A DNA stretch of 64,000 bases, from the NCBI GenBank assembly GCA_015075405.1, contig JABTUK010000005.1:1123747-1187746 (forward strand), read 5' to 3'. The first letter of the stretch is position 1; every line of letters begins with the position of its first letter. Of this stretch, positions 24,116 to 32,417 are shown piece after piece. The DNA comes from Anaerolineales bacterium (lineage in GTDB: Bacteria > Chloroflexota > Anaerolineae > 4572-78 > J111). The position numbers were made by a program, and so were the translations under genes. The notes beneath the pieces were generated by a model. The model was not told the origin of the DNA and searched no databases. It saw only the letters and a program-made list of their open reading frames with translations.

Positions 24116-24150
24116 ACAAATCGTAAATCGTCAATCGTAAATCGTAAATT
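24116..24150. repeat. Heptamer array GTAAATC (reverse complement of 23705-23746)
   Basis: Five tandem 7-mers (ACAAATC, GTAAATC, GTCAATC, GTAAATC, GTAAATT) directly upstream of the four-helix gene and downstream of the permease stop; inverted relative to the array at the other end of the gene. Confidence 0.8.
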
Positions 24151-24153
24151 GTC

Positions 24154-25104
24154 TTATTCTCTACGATACGGCTTCAAATACGCCCCCGGATAAGCTGCGT
24201 TCCGACCTGCAATCGCCAGGGCGATAATCGTGGCCAGGTAAGGCAGGGCCAGAAAAACTTCGTAGGGTAAAGCCAGGCCGGTGGTTTGCAGGCGAAGCTG
24301 CAAGGCGGCTACCCCGCCAAAAAGGAGCGCCCCCCACATCGCCCGCACCGGCTTCCAGTTGGCAAAAATAACCAGGGCGATGGATACCCAACCCCGCCCG
24401 GCGATAATCCCCGGCGAAAATGCGCCCAACTGCGCCAGCGACAGAAAGGCCCCACCCACCGCCATCAACGCCCCGCCGATGATCAGGGCCAGGTAGCGGG
24501 TACGGAACACGTTGACCCCGGCGGCGTCGGCGGCTTCGGGGTTTTCGCCCACCGCCCGTAACTGTAGACCAAAACTGGTATGATTCAAACCCCACGAGGC
24601 CAGGGGAACAAGGATGATAAAGGCGATGTAAGTCAGCAGATATTGGTTAAAAATTGGCCCCAGGCCCGGCAGGTCGCCAAAAAGGGAGAATTGGCCGAAG
24701 GAGTCAATGGAAGGCAGCACCGAACTTTCGCCAAAGACCAGCCGGAAGCCAAACAGCGACAGCCCCATGCTGAGCAAGGTAATGCCCAACCCGGCCACGT
24801 GTTGATTAACGCCCAGGGTCACACTAAAAAACCCCATCAGCAGGCTCATCACTATCCCGCTGACCACCGCGCCCAGCAGCCCCAGCCACAAATAAGTCCC
24901 ACTAAAGCCGGCCTCGTTGGCTTTGTAGGCTACGGCAAAACCGGCAAAGGCCCCCAGAAACATAATCCCCTCGATGCCCAAATTCAAAATCCCGGCTCGC
25001 TCGGTGTAAACCTCGCCGATGGTGGCATAAATTAGAGGCGTCGCCATCCGCAGCGTGGCGGCGATGAGGCCGACGAGGAAGGTGAGAAATAAAGTAAAAT
25101 CCAT
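24154..25104 (-). CDS. Nucleoside-type ABC permease, second subunit (BmpD/NupQ-like)
   Basis: 316 residues, about nine membrane helices, of the branched permease family found with BMP lipoproteins. Signatures are LIYATIGEVYTERAGILNLG (residues 24-43, followed by IEGIMFLGAF), VTLGVNQHVAGLGITLL, and the coupling helix LRAVGENPEAADAAGVNVFR near 182. RGWVSIALVIFANW near 240 is typical. Pairs with the permease at 25183 to form the membrane channel of a purine/nucleoside importer. The 78-base gap between them is filled by a palindromic AGTTCCC-type repeat. Last gene of the operon starting with FKBP at 27355. Confidence 0.88.
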   Translation of the reverse strand: MDFTLFLTFLVGLIAATLRMATPLIYATIGEVYTERAGILNLGIEGIMFLGAFAGFAVAYKANEAGFSGTYLWLGLLGAVVSGIVMSLLMGFFSVTLGVNQHVAGLGITLLSMGLSLFGFRLVFGESSVLPSIDSFGQFSLFGDLPGLGPIFNQYLLTYIAFIILVPLASWGLNHTSFGLQLRAVGENPEAADAAGVNVFRTRYLALIIGGALMAVGGAFLSLAQLGAFSPGIIAGRGWVSIALVIFANWKPVRAMWGALLFGGVAALQLRLQTTGLALPYEVFLALPYLATIIALAIAGRNAAYPGAYLKPYRRE

Positions 25105-25123
25105 AAGCTTGTAATTCCGCTTA

Positions 25124-25195
25124 AGACTGAGGGAACTGAGGGAACTAAAAGAACTGAAATTCCCTCAGTTCCCTCAGTTCCTTTAGTTCCCTTTC
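25124..25195. repeat. Palindromic array of 9-mers (ACTGAGGGA) overlapping a stop codon
   Basis: Forward 9-mers ACTGAGGGA twice, a variant ACTAAAAGA, then the reverse complements TCCCTCAGT twice and TCCTTTAGT. The end of the array encodes the last residues and the TAA stop of the permease at 25183. Confidence 0.7.
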
Positions 25196-26238
25196 CACCG
25201 GATTCGATAGCTCTGCAACAACAGCATCCCCAGTGTGACCAGCAGCAAGGCTGCCTGGATGACATCGCCCAGATAGGCGGGGATGCCCAACGCCCGGCTG
25301 ACGGTCTGGGCGCCGGTGTCAATCAGGCCGATGAACAGGGCGGCCAGGGCCACGCCCCAGGCGTTGAGCGTGCCCAGCGTGGCGATGATAATACCGGTGT
25401 AGCCGTAGCCCGGCGAAATAGCGTCAATCAAATGGTAATGGATGCCGGCCACCTCGCTGACGCCGGCCAGCCCGGCGATGCCGCCGCTGACCAGAGCCGA
25501 GAGCAGCAAAGTTCGCTCGACGTTGATCCCGGCAAAACGGGCGGCTTCCGGCCCCAGGCCGACGGCCCGCATGCGCAGGCCAAAGGCGGTGCGGGTCAGC
25601 ACAAACCACAGGGCCACAATGATAATAATCGCCAAAATAAAACCCAGGTGCAGCCGGGAGCGGGGGATCAGCTTGGGGAAAATGGCCGCCGCCGCAATTT
25701 CCGGCGACTGCGGCCACTGCGAGATGGGGTCGCGCCAGGGGCCGTTGAGCAGCCAACTGACCATAAACAGGGCCACCGAGTTGAGCAGCAGCGTCGTTAC
25801 CACTTCGTCAATAGCCAGTTTTATCTTCATCAAGGCGGGCAGCAAAGCCCACAACATCCCGGCTCCAAAACCGCCGAGCAGCATGGCCGGGATGGCCAGC
25901 CAGGGCGACATGTCGTGCATTTGCAGGCCAACGGCGGTGGCGGCGACGGCTCCGGCGTAAAGCTGCCCCTCCGCGCCGATGTTCCAATAGCCGCCGGCAA
26001 AGGCAAAGGTTACGGCAGCCCCAGTCAGGAGCAGGGGCGTGGCTTTGACCAGCACCTCGATGGCGCTAACCCGGCTGGAGAGCGGGTCAACCAGAAAGTA
26101 GTAATAGGCTTCCAGCGGGTTGGCCTCGACCAGCAGTACCAGGGTGGCGGTCAATAAAAAGGTGAGGATGACAGCCGCCAGCGGGATGAGCGGGCGCACC
26201 CACACCGGCGCGGGCAGGCGTTCGATTTTCAGGCTCAT
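25183..26238 (-). CDS. Nucleoside-type ABC permease, first subunit (BmpC/NupP-like)
   Basis: About 351 residues with eight to ten helices. Signatures: LLTGAAVTFAFAGGYWNIGA near 72, EGQLYAGAVAATAV, the coupling helix RAVGLGPEAARFAGINVERT near 227, and GYTGIIIATLGTLNAWGVAL. These match the YufP/NupP type permease of BMP-family nucleoside importers. The ATG at 26238 shares one base with the DUF1444 stop (TGATG), so the genes are translationally coupled. Its C-terminal KGN and stop are supplied by a repeat. The cognate ATPase and lipoprotein are at 29701 and 31299, separated by an island. Confidence 0.88.
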   Translation of the reverse strand: MSLKIERLPAPVWVRPLIPLAAVILTFLLTATLVLLVEANPLEAYYYFLVDPLSSRVSAIEVLVKATPLLLTGAAVTFAFAGGYWNIGAEGQLYAGAVAATAVGLQMHDMSPWLAIPAMLLGGFGAGMLWALLPALMKIKLAIDEVVTTLLLNSVALFMVSWLLNGPWRDPISQWPQSPEIAAAAIFPKLIPRSRLHLGFILAIIIIVALWFVLTRTAFGLRMRAVGLGPEAARFAGINVERTLLLSALVSGGIAGLAGVSEVAGIHYHLIDAISPGYGYTGIIIATLGTLNAWGVALAALFIGLIDTGAQTVSRALGIPAYLGDVIQAALLLVTLGMLLLQSYRIRWKGN

Positions 26239-27035
26239 CAATCATCTTCCTCCACCATAAGGCCGGCTACCGTAACCACAAAAATCTGTGCGGTTAAAGC
26301 ATACGGCTGCGTCTCGAAGTCGCGCTGTACCTGCGCTCGGACATGCTGATTGAAGTCGGCCGAGTTGGAAGCGGACCAGAAGATCAGAAAGTCGCGGTTG
26401 GGGATGGCCGCCAGGCACGGCTCGCCCAGCTCTTCAGCGACAAACCTGCGGATTTCGGACAGCAGCAAACGAGCGGCGTCGAAGCTGTCTTTGGTTTCAA
26501 TGACCATGAAACGCTCCGGCCCAGCCACAAATTGAACCTCTAAACCCGCCGAGGCTTGTTCGAGATTTTTGAGGGCGGTCTCGTACAACTGGGCCGGGGT
26601 GACGCCCCAGCGGGCCAGGTCTTTTTCGCGCACGTAGGAATAGGCGGTGGGCAGGTCAACCACCACCCCAATGTCAACCTCCGCCGAAAGGGGATAGTAA
26701 ATCAGGGGCACCACCTGGCGATGGCGGGCCGGCATAAGCTGGAGCAAAACTTTCTCCTGGACCTCGGCCCAGGAGATCGTCTCGATTTCGCCCTCGATGT
26801 TGAGGTTGGTGATAATGCGCGAGAAATGGGCCTCGATATACTCGTCGCGCCCTTTTGGCCCCAACTGCTCCCGCCGGTAAACGGTGTAGAGATTATCCAA
26901 CCCCAGGCTGGCCGATTGATAAGCGATCACCATAGGGTCATCCGTAGCCTCGAAATATTTCTCCGGGAATAAAGCGGTGAGCAATAACAGCACGTGGCGC
27001 TGATATTCCTCCGGGGTCATCATTTTTTCGGTCAT
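26238..27035 (-). CDS. DUF1444-like (YtpQ family) protein
   Basis: 265 residues. The pattern (central IIYYPLSAEVDIGVVVDLPT, then SYVREKDLARWGVTPAQLYE and ALKNLEQASAGLEVQF) matches the DUF1444/YtpQ family, soluble proteins of unknown function. Both ends overlap neighbours: its ATG overlaps the FKBP stop and its stop overlaps the permease start, so it is firmly part of this operon. No enzymatic motif is visible. Why it is coupled to a nucleoside permease is unknown. Confidence 0.75.
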   Translation of the reverse strand: MTEKMMTPEEYQRHVLLLLTALFPEKYFEATDDPMVIAYQSASLGLDNLYTVYRREQLGPKGRDEYIEAHFSRIITNLNIEGEIETISWAEVQEKVLLQLMPARHRQVVPLIYYPLSAEVDIGVVVDLPTAYSYVREKDLARWGVTPAQLYETALKNLEQASAGLEVQFVAGPERFMVIETKDSFDAARLLLSEIRRFVAEELGEPCLAAIPNRDFLIFWSASNSADFNQHVRAQVQRDFETQPYALTAQIFVVTVAGLMVEEDD

Positions 27036-27355
27036 GGTTCCTCAGTTTCTAATAATTCAACTTCAAAGATCAATACTGCATTGGGTGGGATTAAACCCGG
27101 CACACCCGCCGCGCCATAAGCCAGATGCGGGCCGACCCGCACCCGCCGCAGGCCGCCCACCCGCATACCCTCGACGCCATAGGCCAGGCCGGGAATCACC
27201 TCCCGGCTGCCCAGCCGAAAAGTAGCGGTGATATTTTCCTGGAATTTGTCGCCCCGGTTCAGAAAGCCGGTGTAGCGGATGGTAACGGTGTGGCCTCGCT
27301 CGGCGGTGGGACCATTGCCGGGACGGAGGTCTTCGAATTGGATGGCTTTGCCCAT
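27032..27355 (-). CDS. FKBP-type peptidyl-prolyl isomerase
   Basis: A single FKBP domain of 107 residues with no signal peptide, so probably cytoplasmic. The pattern is complete: GHTVTIRYTGFLNRGDKFQE, FRLGSREVIPGLAYGVEGMR, and VGPHLAYGAAGVPGLIPPNA followed by VLIFEVELLE. Active-site aromatics (Tyr of VTIRYTG, Phe of TATFRLG, Tyr of HLAYG) are present. The protein accelerates prolyl isomerisation. First gene of the operon leading into the nucleoside permeases; the link is positional only. Confidence 0.9.
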   Translation of the reverse strand: MGKAIQFEDLRPGNGPTAERGHTVTIRYTGFLNRGDKFQENITATFRLGSREVIPGLAYGVEGMRVGGLRRVRVGPHLAYGAAGVPGLIPPNAVLIFEVELLETEEP

Positions 27356-27420
27356 TGACTCTACAATTTACAACGCCTCAAATTTGGGGTATTATGATGC
27401 GGCGTTGAAGGTGAGCAACA

Positions 27421-27828
27421 ATGAAACTGGAAAAACGAGAACTTAGCCTTAGTACGGGTCAGACAGCCTGGTATGAATATGACCAGGACAGCGATATGTT
27501 GGAAATTATCTTCCGACCCGCCGAAGCTACCTGCGCCGTCGAACTGACCGAAAGCATTATCCTCCGCTTTGATTGGGAAACCAACGAACCTTTAAGTTTG
27601 GGCTTTATTAGCATTTCCCACCTCATCCAGCCCACCGAATATGGTGAGGTTCATTTCCAGTTATTAACGGATGAATGGCCCGACGAAGTACAGGCCAAAG
27701 TGTGGGAAATGTTACAGCGACCCCCTTTAACCGATTTTTTGAAACTTAGCAGCTATGCTCCGGCTCACACACACAAAATTATCCCCATGGCGGCGATCAA
27801 ACAACCTCTTTTAGCGCAAGCAGCCTGA
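27421..27828 (+). CDS. Hypothetical protein with a DUF2283-like N-terminus
   Basis: 135 residues. The stretch AWYEYDQDSDMLEIIFRPAE resembles the short beta-hairpin pattern of DUF2283 proteins (tyrosine, acidic loop, then hydrophobic strand), followed by a Gly-Phe-rich strand region and a proline-rich tail. No catalytic motif. It is divergent from the FKBP operon, with only 65 bases between starts, and stands alone. Function unknown. Confidence 0.65.
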   Translation: MKLEKRELSLSTGQTAWYEYDQDSDMLEIIFRPAEATCAVELTESIILRFDWETNEPLSLGFISISHLIQPTEYGEVHFQLLTDEWPDEVQAKVWEMLQRPPLTDFLKLSSYAPAHTHKIIPMAAIKQPLLAQAA

Positions 27829-27882
27829 CCTACATCTGCTCGAAAATTTCCACCTTTTACATTTCCCTTATACTTTTTCTCT

Positions 27883-28905
27883 TTAATTAGCTAGAACGTA
27901 TATCCGCTTGAGAGGAATGAGGCTTTTCATATCCTCATCAAGTTTCTCATAATAGTCAACCAAAAGCTTGCGAAGATCTACGAGACCCAGTAGGGTAATT
28001 GCAATATTAGCTCTATCAGCCTCATACCGTGCCTCCTTAGTAAACCCGCCAGTACTCACGTATAAACATTTGTCACCTGAACTTCTACCACCAAGAAAAG
28101 ATCGTATATCTTGGGAACCCATACTTGTTGTAGGACGATGTTTGACTTCAACGAATATACGTGGTTCTTCAAGACCTAAACCATCTGGTGATGCAAAAAT
28201 GTCTACCCCTCGATCTGAACCTCGTGGTGAAATGGTTGTTCTATAACCCATCGCTCGAAGGATACCTGCAACAAGTTCTTGAACCTGATCCCATTCCAAG
28301 CGAACAATGCGATCTTCGATAGCCTGTTCCGATTTTTCAAGAAGTTCTGCGCGTATTTCTTGTTCAAGATCAGTTTGATCAGGTATAGATGCGGTTGTAA
28401 AAGATACAATATCCGACTTTGAAGGCTGTTGTAATGAAATTGCCTTATCATTAAGTTCAGATGCAACTTTTCCCCTTACGAGAAATAACGTCTGAATAGC
28501 CCCTAATGTACTTTTGGCATCACCACTTAAAAGGCCACGTGGGATTTGATATTTCCAATCGACACTTCTAACCCGAGGAAGATCACCCATAAGCGTCGGA
28601 TTCCAATGGCACTCCGATGATATTATCCCCAAGTAATACATTTGTTTGTCTCGGTCATGCGTCATCACGGAATCGCCAACTTTAATCTCTTGCATAAAGC
28701 GAAGGATTTGGCTAACACAGACCTGAGCTTTTCCATCAGAATGTTCAGGGTATGTTTGTTTATAAATTTGCAGTAATTGAGCTTTGGTTATATTTGGCTC
28801 TAAGTCGCCAATCTCTGCCCACCCAATTCCAACAACTTTCTTCTGCATAAAATCTTCAGCATACACACTTTCTCGTCCTGCTCGTACAAACCAAATGTCA
28901 CTCAT
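27883..28905 (-). CDS. Mrr-like restriction endonuclease with an N-terminal PUA/EVE-like domain
   Basis: 340 residues. The N-terminal 130 (MSDIWFVRAGRESVYAEDFM, VVGIGWAEIGDLE, KVGDSVMTHDRDKQMYYLGI) look like a PUA/EVE-type reader of modified bases. The C-terminal half is an Mrr_cat nuclease: VQELVAGILRAMGYRTTISP, RGSDRGVDIFASP, then FVEVKHRPTTSMGSQDIRSF. This gives the D-x(n)-E-V-K active site and the Q in the following helix. The combination suggests a type IV, modification-dependent enzyme aimed at foreign DNA. It is A+T-richer than its neighbours and lies in the island that splits the nucleoside ABC genes. Confidence 0.85.
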   Translation of the reverse strand: MSDIWFVRAGRESVYAEDFMQKKVVGIGWAEIGDLEPNITKAQLLQIYKQTYPEHSDGKAQVCVSQILRFMQEIKVGDSVMTHDRDKQMYYLGIISSECHWNPTLMGDLPRVRSVDWKYQIPRGLLSGDAKSTLGAIQTLFLVRGKVASELNDKAISLQQPSKSDIVSFTTASIPDQTDLEQEIRAELLEKSEQAIEDRIVRLEWDQVQELVAGILRAMGYRTTISPRGSDRGVDIFASPDGLGLEEPRIFVEVKHRPTTSMGSQDIRSFLGGRSSGDKCLYVSTGGFTKEARYEADRANIAITLLGLVDLRKLLVDYYEKLDEDMKSLIPLKRIYVLAN

Positions 28906-29019
28906 ACGGTCTCCTTGCGTTGTTCAAGAAGTTCTATGCAAATTGTGAACAGTAATAAGCAGATTTTGGATACTATCCTGAGGTATTTCTTTATTGTTGA
29001 AGCAAAGAATTTGAGACTG

Positions 29020-29134
29020 TTATCCGTCCCTCACTCCTATCATCAACAGCCCCATCCGCTCGGTATCTGCCTCTGCCGCCGAAAGAATCCCCATAATCTC
29101 GCCCTCATAAATCACGGCAATGCGATCTGGCAAC
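29020..29134 (-). pseudogene. 3' fragment of a BMP-type ABC ATPase gene
   Basis: Translates to about 37 residues (LPDRIAVIYEGEIMGILSAA, then EADTERMGLLMIGVRDG and stop), nearly the same as the last residues of the intact ATPase at 29701 (LSDRIAVIYEGEIMGILSAA). Only the 3' end is present. It is a relic of a duplicated or second ATPase gene and shows that this island has rearranged. Confidence 0.85.
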
Positions 29135-29136
29135 GT

Positions 29137-29282
29137 TCAACCCCTAACCCTGATCCGCTTTTCGTCTACTATCCACAAATATCGCTCTAACTCCTCCGTA
29201 GCTAAAGCCTTAATCAGGCGAGCAACAACCTTCAAGACACTTCCTTATATCGTGCTGTTTCGTCAATTTTGAATTTCATCAT
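29137..29282 (-). pseudogene. Internally deleted DUF5615-like (PIN-like) toxin gene
   Basis: Begins directly after the DUF433 stop with MMKFKIDET, the usual start of DUF5615 toxins (KFKIDENLP). Shortly after a frame change it ends with LERYLWIVDEKRIRVRG, which is how such toxins end. The roughly 60 residues between are missing. The partner antitoxin is intact. Confidence 0.75.
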
Positions 29283-29510
29283 TCAAGCAGGTAAGGCCAC
29301 GACCCGTTCACGGGCTAATTCGGCGGCATAAGCCATAGCCGCCTGGATCGCTTCTGAGGTTAGAGAGGGATAACTGTTGATAATTTCCGTAATACTCAAC
29401 CCAGCGGCCAGGTTATCGAGTACCACAGAAACCATGATTCGCGTGCCTTTGATGCAAGCACGACCCTGGCAAATAGCTGGATCAACGGTAATATAATCTT
29501 GCCAATTCAT
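29283..29510 (-). CDS. DUF433-family antitoxin
   Basis: 75 residues with the DUF433 pattern: ITVDPAICQGRACIKGTRIM near the start, then VSVVLDNLAAGLSITEIINS and YPSLTSEAIQAAMAYAAELA. DUF433 proteins have a MerR-like helix-turn-helix and act as antitoxins to DUF5615 PIN-like toxins encoded immediately downstream, which is where the deleted toxin remnant lies. Apparently an antitoxin that has outlived its toxin. Confidence 0.85.
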   Translation of the reverse strand: MNWQDYITVDPAICQGRACIKGTRIMVSVVLDNLAAGLSITEIINSYPSLTSEAIQAAMAYAAELARERVVALPA

Positions 29511-29582
29511 CCGCCAACTCCTGATAAGAGGGATACCGATATTATATCACGAACTTTCCGAAAAAGGTTCATCCCTCGCCTT

Positions 29583-29676
29583 AGTCAAGCGTCCAAAATT
29601 TACTTCCCACTTTGAGTTCCTACCAGTTCCCTTAGTTCCCTGGGAACTTGAAGGAATTTATTTTTAGACGATTACT
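29583..29676. repeat. Class C palindromic element, copy C1 (inverted)
   Basis: Ends AGTCAAGCGTCCAAAATT and the near reverse complement (TTTTTAGACGATTACT) around a core AGTTCCCTGGGAACT. Related copies are C2 (54063-54159) and C3 (55236-55336), which have the opposite orientation. It lies between the DUF433 gene and the nucleoside ABC ATPase. Confidence 0.7.
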
Positions 29677-29700
29677 TACCCTCCCCAATCCCCATCTGAA

Positions 29701-31206
29701 TCACCTCACCCCCGCCATCAACAGCCCCAGCCGCTCCGTATCCGCCTCTGCCGCCGAAAGAATACCCATAATCTCGCCCTCGTAAATCACCGCAATCCGG
29801 TCCGACAACTCCAGAATCTCGTCCAAATCCTCAGAGATGAGCAGAATAGCTGCGCCCCGATTGCGCTGTTCCAGTAGCCGGCCGCGTACGTACTCGGTCG
29901 CGCCCACGTCGAGGCCGCGGGTGGGCTGGGCGACGATAATCACCTGCGGCTCCTGCTCGAAGACGCGGGCCAGGATGACCTTTTGCATGTTGCCGCCGGA
30001 CAGGGTGCGGATTTTATCGCCCGGCGCGGCTTTGATTTGATATTCGGCAATCAACTTTTCGGCGTGCTGCTGCATGCGGCGGCGGTCCAGCAGGCCGTTG
30101 GGGGCAAAGCGGCCCAGGTGTTCCAGGGCCATATTCTGGGCCACCGTCATCTCGCCGACAATGCTGGCGTGGCGGTCTTCGGGGATGCGGCCCACCCCGG
30201 CGGCCATCATCTCGGCCGGCCCGGCCCCAGTTACCTCCTGCCCGGCGACCACAATCCGCCCGCTGCTGGGCCGGCGCGTTCCGGCCAGCACCTCGGCCAG
30301 CTCGACCTGCCCGTTGCCCGACACCCCGGCCAGGCCCACAATTTCCCCGCCAAATACGTCGAGCGAAATATTTTTCACCGCTGGCAAGCCCTGGCGGTCC
30401 AGGGCTGCCACCCGCTCCAATTGCAAAACGGCAGTTTGTCCAGCGGGTTTAGCATCTCCGGCAAGGTCCCTGTTGACCCCAAACGTCTCTCGGCCCACCA
30501 TCATGCGGGCCAGTTGCGCCGGGGTGGTCTCGCCGGTCGCCACCGAGCCGATGACTTGGCCGCCCCGCAGCACCGTCACCTGTTGGGTGATGGTCATGAC
30601 TTCATTCAGCTTGTGGCTGATAAAAATAACGGAGAGACCGCTCTGCTGAAGCTGCTGCAAGGTAGCAAAAAGCTGCTCCACTTCCTGCGGAATCAGCACG
30701 GCGGTTGGCTCGTCCAAAATCAACACCCTGGCCTGGCGATACAGCGCCTTTAGAATTTCCACCCGCTGACGCTGCCCCACCGACAAATTTTTGACCAGCG
30801 CCGCCGGCTCCACGTCGAGGCCATAGTGGGCCGCAGCCTCGGCCACTTTTTGGTGCGCTTCGGCCAGGTTCAGCCGCAGCGAGCCGGTGTAGCCCAGGAT
30901 GATATTTTCGGTCACGCTCAGCGGCGCGGCCAGGGCAAAGTGCTGCGTGACCATGCCAATGCCCAGGCGAATAGCATCTTTGGGTGACCTGATTTCGGCG
31001 GGCTGGCCGTTGACCAGGATTTCACCCTCGTCGGCGTGGTACAGGCCGTAAAGGATGCGCATCAAGGTGCTTTTGCCCGCCCCGTTCTCCCCCAGCAAGG
31101 CATGAATTTCACCCCGGCGCAAGCAAAAGTTTACCTGGTCGTTGGCGACCAGCGCGCCAAAGCGTTTGGTGATGTGGCGTAGTTCGATGGCAGGAATTTC
31201 GTCCAC
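29701..31206 (-). CDS. Nucleoside-type ABC ATPase, double domain (NupO/YufO-like)
   Basis: 501 residues with two NBDs. First: Walker A LLGENGAGKST near 37, signature NLSVGQRQRVEILKALYR, Walker B VLILDEPTAVLIPQEVEQL, H-switch FISHKLNEVM. Second: Walker A-like GVSGNGQVE, signature LSGGNMQKVILARVF, and Walker-B region VIIVAQPTRGLDVGATEYV, where the usual aspartate-glutamate is replaced by AQ, as in many YufO-like proteins. The IPEDRHASIVGEMTVAQNMA stretch is typical of BMP-associated ATPases. Starts 93 bases after the lipoprotein gene, separated by a palindromic repeat. The permeases lie beyond the island. Confidence 0.9.
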   Translation of the reverse strand: MDEIPAIELRHITKRFGALVANDQVNFCLRRGEIHALLGENGAGKSTLMRILYGLYHADEGEILVNGQPAEIRSPKDAIRLGIGMVTQHFALAAPLSVTENIILGYTGSLRLNLAEAHQKVAEAAAHYGLDVEPAALVKNLSVGQRQRVEILKALYRQARVLILDEPTAVLIPQEVEQLFATLQQLQQSGLSVIFISHKLNEVMTITQQVTVLRGGQVIGSVATGETTPAQLARMMVGRETFGVNRDLAGDAKPAGQTAVLQLERVAALDRQGLPAVKNISLDVFGGEIVGLAGVSGNGQVELAEVLAGTRRPSSGRIVVAGQEVTGAGPAEMMAAGVGRIPEDRHASIVGEMTVAQNMALEHLGRFAPNGLLDRRRMQQHAEKLIAEYQIKAAPGDKIRTLSGGNMQKVILARVFEQEPQVIIVAQPTRGLDVGATEYVRGRLLEQRNRGAAILLISEDLDEILELSDRIAVIYEGEIMGILSAAEADTERLGLLMAGVR

Positions 31207-31224
31207 GGGAAACCTTTAAACGAG

Positions 31225-31295
31225 CAGGGGAGCGGAGGGGCACGGGTGCAGGGGTGATTTCCCCTCTGCACCTCTGCTCCCCTGCACCCCTGCTG
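31225..31295. repeat. Snap-back array of CCCCTGCAC-like units
   Basis: AGCAGGGG- and TGCAGGGG-type units fold back on CCCCTCTGC, CTCTGCTCCCC and CCCTGCACCCC around ATTT, in the gap between the BMP lipoprotein stop and the ATPase start. Confidence 0.6.
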
Positions 31296-31298
31296 GCT

Positions 31299-32417
31299 TT
31301 ACTCCGCTGCTGCCCTCGACGACGCCGGCGGCTGGGCCTCGGCAATGTCAACCCGGAACAGGCCGCTGATAATCTCCTGCTCTTTGGCCTTGACCTGCTC
31401 GACCAATTCCGCCGGGATGCCGCCCTGGACATCCTCGTTAATGGCGGCCAGACTTGCGCCGCCCTTGGCCACCATGCTGAAATCCTTCAAGTCCTGGGCG
31501 GTGTAGGTCCCACCGGCCACCTGTTTGATGACATAATCCACCGTCGGGTTCATATTCCAGACCGGCCCGCTGACCACGTGCTCCGGGGCCAGCTCTTTCT
31601 GGTCGCTCATATTGCCAAAGGCGTACAGACCCTTTTCCGCTGCCGCTTCGATGACCCCAAAGCGCTCGGCAAAGAGAACGTCGGCCCCCGCGTCAACCTG
31701 GGCCAGGGCTGCTTCTTTGGCCGCCGCCGGGTCGAACCAGCTATTGATAAAGGTGGTTTTGACATCCACCTCCGGGTTGACCGCCGTTGCCCCGGCGATA
31801 AAAGCGTTGACGATGCGGTTCACTTCGGGCACGGGGAAACCGCCGACCACGCCAATGACATTGCTTTTGGTCAAGCCGCCGGCCAGCATGCCGCTCAAAT
31901 AGGCCGGCTCGTGGATCCAGTTGTCAAAAACAGAGAAATTGGGTTCGGCCGGGCCGCCGCCGGAGCCGAAGACAAAGGCGATGTCCGGGTAATCGGCGGC
32001 CACGCGGCGCACCGCCTCTTCGTTGCCAAAGGCGTCGCCAAAAATGATGTCCGGCTGGGTCTGTTCGGCCACTTCGCGCAGAATGCGCTCCATGTCGCCG
32101 GCATAACCGATGTCGTCGGTGTAGGTATATTCAATCCGGCCTTCTTCCTGGGCTTTATTCAGGGCCGCGTGAATCACCCCATCCCACGGTTCTTCGATGG
32201 CGGTGGCATAGGCTCCAAAGACCACCAGCGTCTTGGCTTCCATCGCCGCTTCGGTAGGCGCGGGAGCCGGAACCTCAACCGTCACCACTTTTTCCACTTC
32301 CTTTTCAACGATAACGGTTTCAACCACGGTGACGGTTTCGGGCGTGGGAGCGGCCCCGCAGGCCGCAATCAACCCTAAACCCACGATAGCAAGCAACAGT
32401 AAGAATAATCTCTTCAT
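31299..32417 (-). CDS. BMP-family nucleoside-binding lipoprotein
   Basis: 372 residues. Signal peptide with lipobox LIAAC, a valine/glutamate-rich linker, then a PBP1-type domain of the BMP (basic membrane protein) family: EEPWDGVIHAALNKAQEEGR, ILREVAEQTQPDIIFGDAFG, EPAYLSGMLAGGLTKSNVIG, VVGGFPVPEVNRIVNAFIAG, AALAQVDAGADVLFAERFGV. BMP proteins of this kind bind purine nucleosides. GGAGG lies upstream of the ATG. First gene of the transporter. The C-terminal PPASSRAAAE tail abuts a repeat and may have been altered by it. Confidence 0.9.
   Translation of the reverse strand: MKRLFLLLLAIVGLGLIAACGAAPTPETVTVVETVIVEKEVEKVVTVEVPAPAPTEAAMEAKTLVVFGAYATAIEEPWDGVIHAALNKAQEEGRIEYTYTDDIGYAGDMERILREVAEQTQPDIIFGDAFGNEEAVRRVAADYPDIAFVFGSGGGPAEPNFSVFDNWIHEPAYLSGMLAGGLTKSNVIGVVGGFPVPEVNRIVNAFIAGATAVNPEVDVKTTFINSWFDPAAAKEAALAQVDAGADVLFAERFGVIEAAAEKGLYAFGNMSDQKELAPEHVVSGPVWNMNPTVDYVIKQVAGGTYTAQDLKDFSMVAKGGASLAAINEDVQGGIPAELVEQVKAKEQEIISGLFRVDIAEAQPPASSRAAAE

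Noticed and set aside
23705..24150. Possible CRISPR array
   Set aside because: Units are 7 bases with no unique spacers, and no cas genes are present.
31254..32378. 374-residue open frame on the plus strand
   Set aside because: It is antisense to the BMP lipoprotein, which has a signal peptide, lipobox and family motifs; the plus-strand product has none and is a G+C-driven shadow.
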